The translations under genes were made by a program, and so were the position numbers. DNA of 64,000 nucleotides from Asterochloris sp. CNOR1 (Eukaryota; Chlorophyta; Trebouxiophyceae; Trebouxiales; Trebouxiaceae). The notes under the pieces were generated by a model. That model was given only the letters and a program-made list of their open reading frames with translations. It was not told the DNA's origin and ran no database searches. The DNA lies in assembly GCA_963969365.1 (NCBI GenBank), contig OZ017760.1, positions 496,001 through 560,000 on the forward strand, in the 5' to 3' direction. Numbering within the stretch: the stretch's first letter is position 1; the number at the start of each line of letters is the position of its first letter. Positions 57,351 through 64,000 of the stretch are shown piece by piece.

Positions 57351-60078
57351 AGGTTAGAGCCGTGACATTGAGCCAAGCGTGCTTTCATGCCGATTGAGTG
57401 CTCTGCTGGCAGAAAGCCTGGTGCGCGTTAGACATGCTGTACACTGAAGCTATTGGCACTCAGCCATCTTCACGCCAGTGTGCTGCCAGCTCAGGTGCTG
57501 GAGGTGGCAACTGCTCCTGCTGAGCTGCGGGAGCTGCTGACACAGGGGGGTTTGGCAGCGGGGAAGCTCCGTGCCTTCACAGATGAGCATCTGGGCATTC
57601 TGTTGAGGAAGGGATTCTGCATGCCGGACACGCTTGCCACTGCAGATGAGGATATGCTTACAGAGCAACCTGCGCTCCCTCCCACCATCCGCCGGGCTCT
57701 TCTGTCCAAATTCAATCCAGACGCCCCCACTGCCAGCACCCCCAGCAAGAAGCCACGCGCAGGTTTTCAAGCATGCTTCTTGTTTTGCTCAACGTTGCAC
57801 TGTGGGCATGAGGTTGCAGTGTACCCTTGCTGGGGTCCTTATACAGTTCTTGCATGCAAGAAGGTCGCCTGGGGCAGCCGTAAACTGCGCAGTTCACGGC
57901 ATGCCTGTAAAGTGTGAATTGCTACATGCAGAACATAATCTTGAAGAGCTTATTGCAAAGCAGCTTCAGCAAGTCATGGAGAAGCTGTTTCCACGGCGCA
58001 AAGCAGCTTACGCAAGCATGCAATTGGAGGATGCCGATGGTGGGCAGGGCAGCTGCCTATCTCTGTCACTGAAATGCTGTGCAGGTAGTCCAATGCTATT
58101 CAGCAGCTGCTGTTGTCTGCTGCTTACCAGGCCAGCAAGTAACTAGATAGGCCTCCCATATGGTTTGCAAGCACATCGATCCACCTAAAGAACCCAGCAT
58201 CCTTTGCGCCGCTGCAGAAGCCACACTGTGGGTGTCTGAGGTCAAGGATCGCAACGTTGTGCGGCAGTGTGTGGAGGTTAATGAGGTGCTGTCCCCTGAG
58301 CGCCCTCTGCTGGCTGACCTGCGGTACGTCCGCTTGCTGGCCTTGGCACACAAGGTGGAAGCCAGCAGCATCCTTAACATGAAGGAAGAGCGAATACGCA
58401 AGCAATGCGACCTGCAGCGCCCGTACCACCCCTTGCTGCTCACCATGCTGCAGGTAACACCACCTCACTGCTTGGCTTCGCATGTCAGCCTGGGCAACGA
58501 GCAAGCAAGCATGCACATGTGGTGACTGCGCTCCGAGCATCCCATGCCAGTACAGTCCATGAGATCACTGGCACATGCTCTGCAGGCGTCTGCATCTGGG
58601 CAGCCTGGGGTTGACTTTGCTGAGGAGGACCATGCCAAGGACGACCACGCCCAGCCAGATGTGCGCTGCCTTATCCAGGGGAGAGCGGCTGAGGCAGTGG
58701 AGGCAAAGCCCGGGGAACATCATGCCACAGCACCAGACTGGCAGGGCATTGACAACAACCGGGACGCCTTTGGGAAGGTGAGGCCGCAGCACTGAGATGG
58801 CTTCCAGTCCATGAGCAGTCTGCATGAGAGCAGCCACACTGTGGAGGGTTGGCATCAGCGTGCACGCTTGCTGGCATGTTTTGTGAACGCTGTGCGGGGC
58901 TGATGCAGATCTACAAGCTCATCCGCACTCATCTTCTGCCCCACAGTCAGCGCCGCAGGTTCCTTGGCATCCTTGTCAACCGAGTCGACGCCATCTAGTG
59001 TGCTGAGATGAGCTTTGGCGGCCCTGGCACGGTGCTGACGAGGTGCCATGTGGCCCCATGCATCCGTGAGAGGATGGCTACGCCAGACGGCATCCTCTGC
59101 CGGGGCCTGGACAGCATGCATGAGCGCATCGAAGACCAGGATCAAGCCACACTGGCCGATTCCCTGCTGGCGGTGGAGTACAAGCCCGCCCCTGGTGGGC
59201 GCCTGCTGGTGCGCTGCGTCGACACCCTGTGCCATCTGCACCAGATCTCCCCTGTCCCCTATGGCCTGCAGTACCACGACGGCCGCACCCTGCGTGATGT
59301 TTCGGCTGGTTCAGAGGTGGCAAGGGGGGCCAAACCCATGATGCTGGAGCTCCCAGACAGTGCCAACACCTTCAAGGTCAGCTGCCTGGCCTTGCTACCT
59401 CATAGTCCTGCTCATTCCTTGCCTGTCGCCGTGCAAGGGCATGGCCAACCTCCTGCAGGTGGCGCCTTTGGACCGCATCCATCAAGGTTCCGATATCCAC
59501 ATTTTGGTAGACAAGGTGAGGCGCACTGTTCAAGCCCTCTTCTCAACCTGCTCACTTCTGGCCTGCACCACTCCTGCGTGCCAGGGGGAGGGCATTCGTC
59601 GCATGGCGCGAGGTGGGTGGGGCAGCGTCGCTGGTGTGGAGGAGCTGGGCTTCATCGAGCTGGAGGGCCATGCCGAGCCCGTTGGGTTCCTGACAGACCC
59701 CCTGGAGGTGGCGGCAGCATGCACAGCGCTCCAGGAGGTGGGTTGGCTGCAGAGGGGGCACCGCGGCAAGGAGCCTGAAAGCAGGCGTGGCGCAGCTTTC
59801 GAGTGTTGCCTGACATTGGCAGCACGCTGAATCACTTCACACCCTGCTGCAGGCATGGCAGGGCATGCATGCCAGGGGCATCCTACACCGGGATGTCTGC
59901 TGGCAACTTTCTTAGGGTCGACTCACAGTTCAAGCTGAATGACTTCGATATCAGCACACGGTCCACCAGCTCTCCTGATGAGCTGAAAAGGCGCTGTGGC
60001 ACACCAGCATTCATTCGCCATGGTGGGCACCGGACACCGCTTACTGCGAGGCCTATGATCGCCATGCGGCGTGCCTGA
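57281..60078 (+). pseudogene. Crinkler-type protein kinase gene with in-frame stop
   Basis: Ten in-phase exons: 57281-57352, 57495-57772, 57932-58039, 58218-58453, 58586-58777, 58909-59376, 59459-59515, 59585-59737 and 59853-60078 are certain in phase; the first two encode MAAAEQPAG and a helix-turn-helix (SAM/HhH-like) domain (LRAFTDEHLGILLRKGFCMP). The C-terminal part is an atypical kinase lobe: a partner Glu-rich strand (GFIELEGHAEPVGFLTD), the catalytic loop LHRDVSAGNFL and the metal-binding LNDFDIS, then CGTPAF. HRDxSxxN with DFD is the style of Crinkler-associated and fungal FunK1 kinases. A TAG at 58996-58998 interrupts the frame, and no splice I tried removes it. After CGTPAF the frame ends quickly, while the +1 frame continues more plausibly from about 60040, suggesting a second lesion. 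The gene is separate from, but adjacent to, the right ATPase copy. Confidence 0.5.
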
Positions 60079-60745
60079 CAATGGCAGCAGTGCTGAAGCT
60101 GTCTGGGACTAAAAGAGCAGCTGGCAGAGCTGTTGCAATGTGACATGGTGCCTGCTGCCTTCAAGGAGTTGGTGCAAAAGTGAACAGCTGCTCAACGCCT
60201 GACAGCCGATGAAACAAACAATGCCGTAAATGTGTGCAAAAAGAGTGCAAGATGTGCAGGCCCTGTTGAGCCAAGATGATGATTGATAATCGGCGGGGTG
60301 TCGCACGACCTGCAAAAAAATACAGACCTAAAACACAAGACCTAGAAGCCGAAAGCAGCCATTTTATGCTTGCTGAGCCAGAATGAACGTGCATACATCC
60401 GACCCCTGGTTAGGCTGGCAGGACCGATATGCCAAAATTCCATGGTTTGTTCTCAACGTTGCACCTCATGCTGTGCTGCAAACATGAGATTAGCAAGCTT
60501 GCTCGTAGCTGGCTGCCCCTAATCATCCCCATATAAACCTGAGCACAGCTTTGCTGCAGGGGTGTTCTGGCGGTGCAAGCTCTCGGCATTGTCCAGGCTG
60601 CATGGCTTGTGCTCTATAAACCACTCGCTGGAGAGTAAGCAGGCCCCTCTCCTGTATGTAGCCAATTCATGCCGTTCATCTCATGACACGATCATTGCAT
60701 GTGCTCCTGACCTTCTGCCAATGCTGCTTGTGTGCCTGCCTGCAG
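60079..60745. other. Intergenic; candidate promoter of membrane-protein gene
   Basis: No exon supported. An AT-richer stretch contains CCATATAAAC near 60530-60539, which could serve as a TATA box for the downstream gene whose first exons are not fully placed. Confidence 0.35.
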
Positions 60746-63700
60746 TCGCCGGGGAGCCTGGAATACAAAAGCTGCTGCCATCACAGAGAGCAGCTTGGTA
60801 TCCCCACAGGCCTTGCTCTGGTATAGGGCAGCCTCCTTTGCCTGGTGCCTGTTTGTGTGCGGGACGCAGCTTCTCAGGAAGGGCTGGACCCTAGCCATCT
60901 TCAAGTTCTACACAGTATGTGAGTGGTGCAAACGGAGGCCACCTGCTGATGTTTCAATTCGGCCCTGCTCACATCCAGCCTGGCTCTTGGCTTCAACAGC
61001 AAGCGCCCATGCACATCCTCTGTACAGCCGCACATCTTGCTGGTCTGGCCGCGAGTTTGACTGCCAGGTGCCCTTGCAGTGCATGCTGTGCCGTCTGCTG
61101 CCATTGCATGCTGGCCTGTGCATCGCATGCTGAGCAGTCCGCTGGCCTGGCAGCGTGTTGAACCCCTGACCTGAGCAGCAACGTCAGGTGGTCCAGGGAC
61201 AGGCACCAAGCTGCCTACTGTTTTGTCTGCCCAGCCTGGCAGCATGCAAAAGGACGGGCAGTGTCCTTTGCTGCCAGTAAAGGAGCCCCAATCAGCCTGT
61301 GCAGCTGGCCAGGTCACAGCAGCCCTGTCATGGTCTTGTGTCAGCTTGCTGCTTGCCTGCAGTGTTGTGAGGGCAGCAAACACCGGCCTGACCCTCCTCA
61401 TCTGTCAACTGCCAGAACAGTAGCACCCTCTCAGGGCATTCTCCGCCTTCTGTCTGAACAATAGCAGCGGCTTGAACCCCTGTCCTTGCTGTCTGCCAGG
61501 GAATTACTACCTCCTCATGGCATTCTTTGCCTGTGCCACGCTGGCCAGCCTGCTGGCTGTGAGGCAGCAACGAGCCGTCAAGGCGCTGGGCAAGCACCCT
61601 CGCAGCAATCACAGCTCCCCAGGCACTGTGAATGGCCTGGGATATGCCATCATCAGCATGTTTCACATCAATCTCACGACAGTATTCATAGTGGACGTCC
61701 TGACCTGGACTGTGCTGTGGCCCATGCTCAGCGCCAGCCCCAACACGTGAGCCTGCTTTGCTGTTTCTGGCTGTTGCTGGCTCTGCCTTTGATTGTTGAG
61801 TCTGGGCTTTTGGGCATGGGCCTCATGCGGGCTGAGCTGTGGCCCCTGCTCAGGGTCAATCCCGATTTGTGAGGGTGGTCCTTGGATTTGGGCCTGTGGT
61901 ACGCTGTGTTCAGCGCTGGCTCAACACATGAGTTCAAGCCTAAGGCTGGGTGCAGAATTTATACATCGCATACTCAGGTGGACTGTGCTGTGGCATGTGC
62001 ACAGCACCAGCCTTCAAGGGTGAGCTGGGGTGCCATGGTGCTGGATGTCAGCCTTTTGAAGATGTGAGCCTGAGGTTGCCGGTGCTGTCGCCCATGCTCA
62101 GCACCAGCCTGTCCTTGTAAGCTGGACATGCTACTGGGGTGGCTGGTGTGCATGCGGCCTCAGTCCAGGGGGTGCCCTGTCTGGTGGCATGCAGGGGTGC
62201 GCTGCTGTGCGCTCAGCTGGTGGCTCCCTGCCTGCAGGAAGAAGTTTGCTCAGATTGAGCTGTTCAACTTCTGGTCCTATAACCAGGTGAGGTACAATCA
62301 TTGGGGAGGCAATAGTGGCCATGCTGGCTGCCTCAGCGCTGCCCCGCGCAAATGCCCAGCCATGCTTGCCCTGCTGGCTGGCTTCCTGTTTCAATGTCGC
62401 CACTTAAGGGTCCCTGTCTTCCCCCAGCGCTGCCAGTCGTAGTTTCACAGTCCACAATTGCCTGCTGAGCTGAGCACACATGGGGGTCCATGGCCAGATG
62501 CGGCTCTGCGCCTTGGGCTGCAGGCCCTGCATGGCAGCCATCCTCTGGCCGTCAAGCTTGCAGCCATCTTGCATGATACAGCTTTGTGCGCCTGATGCTC
62601 ACTCCCGCTGCTCACCCCGGCCTTGTCCTCAATGCTGAGCGCGGGCAGCACTCAGTTTTGCCTGTCAAGCTCCCAGCTCTTTGCTGATGCTTGTCTCAGA
62701 CGCTCATGCTCCCCTGCACTTGTGCAGCATGGCTTCAACGCCGCCCTCATCCTGGGGGAGGCTTTTTTGAACGCGCTGCCCATCTTTGCATACCTGATGG
62801 GCTACGTGGGGCTCTGGAGCAGCCTGTACGGCATCTGGGCACAGCTACACTACCTGAGGACCGGCCGCTTCCTCTACCCAGTGAGTTGCTGTGCCTTCCT
62901 GCTGTGGACAAGGGTGGCCCGATGTCTGAGGCATCTTGGATAGCAGCAACTCAGGCAGCGCAGGCACTGCTGGGCAGGCAGGCCAACCCTGGTAAACGGC
63001 TGGCTTGCTTCCTGGGCACAGCTATCTTTTTCATACACAGGGTGGTCCCTGCATCCATCAAGATTGTCCGCATGGCGCAAACAAATGTGCACTGACATGC
63101 CAGATGCAGTGCCACAAGACACTGCACCAGTCAGTGGGGCAGGAGGGGTGCAACCCCAGCAATATGATGTCTCCTACTGCGCTCTGGGACACATTGCAGC
63201 CTTTCATGAGTGCAATGGTGTGGTGGCTGAGCAGCGCTTTGGATGCACTGGCCAAGGAGGGCGGCTGATCTGAACATTGTCCACACGTGGCAGCTCAGCG
63301 TGTTTCTTGTGCAGAAAAGAAAGACTCAACGTGATGCTAGTGAACCAGAGCAGCTCAGCCAGATCGCTCAGCGTCCTGGGTCCCCACTGCTGCTGTGCCA
63401 TGCATCAGCTTGTCTACTGTCTGCTTTCGTGGCGGCTCAGTCACCTTGGTGCAGATTGGACCAGCAGTACAACGCAGCCTGACGTCTGGCATTGCTGTTG
63501 TTCACGAGGCTGCTTCTTTGCACTGCTGCTGCACTGCATCGGGCGCTCACCTGACTGGCTGCAATTTGCTCACAGCTCAGGCTTATGCATGTGCATCGGG
63601 GTGGCTGCTCTGCCGTGTGGCTGCAAGACTTTGCTGGCAGCTTGGACGCACGGCTGCTGATGTCAGCTCTGCTGCTACACATATGCTGGTGGCTTTCCTC

Positions 63701-64000
63701 ACTATACTGTGCTGCTGCTATGAGGCTTGTGGATTTCCTGTCTGCTGCACCGGGGTGGGCACAATGCTGTCAGCAGTGCCTTGATTGGTTTGTTACGATG
63801 TGAGCTATGGCTCCCTGTTGACGTTCTGTGCTGCTGCAGTTCCTCAGTGTGGAGCAGTGGTGGTCGCCACTGGCTTTCTTTGGCCTGTTTCTGGTTCACT
63901 GGATGTTCTTTGGGCTGGTCATTCTGTTGAGGGCGCTGAAGGCGCAGCTGCTGGAAAGGCTGCATAAAAACGCAACTTCTGCAGCCAGCTTCCACATGCA
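60746..64000 (+). CDS. Multi-pass membrane protein, Rolling-stone-like; runs off window
   Basis: Five exons join in phase: 60746-60918, 61500-61746, 62238-62286, 62728-62880 and 63840 to the window end, with no stop. The protein has about six hydrophobic segments: LLWYRAASFAWCLFVCGTQL, FKFYTVWNYYLLMAFFACA, GYAIISMFHINLTTVFIVDV, FNAALILGEAFLNALPIFAY, GLWSSLYGIWAQLHYL and WWSPLAFFGLFLVHWMFFGL. The FYTVWNYYLL block and overall layout resemble the Rolling-stone/plant unnamed transmembrane family, a recollection not tested by search. No catalytic motif is visible. The last exon ends with a basic LLERLHKNA stretch, probably cytosolic, and the true C-terminus lies beyond 64000. The first placed exon may not hold the start codon. 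Intron 2 carries four degenerate copies of the preceding exon end with its donor. Confidence 0.7.
61831..62123 (+). repeat. Four echoes of exon 2 end and splice donor
   Basis: Exon 2 ends GACTGTGCTGTGGCCCATGC then TCAGCGCCAGCCCCAACAC/GTGAGCC. The intron then holds 61831-61875 (GAGCTGTGGCCCCTGCTCAG, ending TTTGTGAGG), 61892-61932 (TGTTCAGCGCTGGCTCAACA, then CATGAG), 61979-62026 (TGGACTGTGCTGTGGCATGT, ending AAGGGTGAGC) and 62075-62123 (TCGCCCATGCTCAGCACCAG, ending CTTGTAAGC). Spacing is about 60-95 bases and each copy retains a donor-like end. Confidence 0.85.

Noticed and set aside
1-64000. tRNA, rRNA, CRISPR arrays, riboswitches, operons
   Set aside because: No cloverleaf-type or rRNA-like conserved segments and no regularly spaced identical repeats were seen; gene structure is that of a nuclear eukaryotic genome.

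Overview
The window is nuclear DNA of a eukaryote, most likely a green alga, probably trebouxiophycean. Evidence for this: a plant-type phytoene synthase, a plant-type 332-residue cytosolic malate dehydrogenase, intron-dense genes (about 8 to 17 exons each), introns that almost always end in TGCAG, and a short TTTAGGG-type motif. The genus is not determinable from the window; a Coccomyxa-like alga is a guess. I see no prokaryotic features, tRNA, rRNA or CRISPR.

Layout: (1) 1-2.9 kb, no clear gene, possibly the leader exons of phytoene synthase. (2) 2.98-6.69 kb, phytoene synthase (+). (3) 7.39-11.71 kb, a complete 9-exon gene for a 343-residue single-pass membrane protein of unknown function (+). 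(4) 13.4-15.1 kb, a disordered hypothetical protein (-) with tandem exon-like repeats. (5) 15.15-19.93 kb, an unrecognised helical protein gene (+). (6) 20.2-24.5 kb, a decayed Crinkler/RHS-like P-loop ATPase gene (-). (7) 25.2-29.4 kb, a complete PAF-acetylhydrolase-like lipase (-). (8) 29.7-30.2 kb, a small zinc-binding protein (+). (9) 30.86-36.67 kb, a complete NASP-type histone chaperone (+). (10) 36.9-45.6 kb, a large receptor-like TKL kinase (-). (11) 46.8-51.2 kb, a complete malate dehydrogenase (-). (12) 52.9-56.6 kb, a second, inverted copy of the Crinkler-like ATPase (+), pseudogenised. (13) 57.3-60.1 kb, a Crinkler-type kinase gene (+) with a nonsense codon. (14) 60.7 kb to the edge, a multi-pass membrane protein resembling the Rolling-stone family (+), running off the window. 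Gene models were built by joining exons across GT-AG (sometimes GC-AG) junctions with phase checked by hand; four models close to an exact multiple of three from ATG to stop.

Two themes go beyond routine annotation. First, many introns carry several degenerate copies ('echoes') of the adjoining exon end together with its splice site, in at least six unrelated genes. This looks like intron growth by repeated local duplication of splice-junction segments. Second, housekeeping genes (lipase, NASP, receptor kinase, malate dehydrogenase) lie between two inverted ~3.2 kb copies of a Crinkler/RHS-like ATPase module. Each copy carries different disabling lesions and a different N-terminal part, and a Crinkler-type kinase gene lies next to one of them. 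The housekeeping genes do not form an obvious pathway together; the effector-like cluster is the accessory part of the window.
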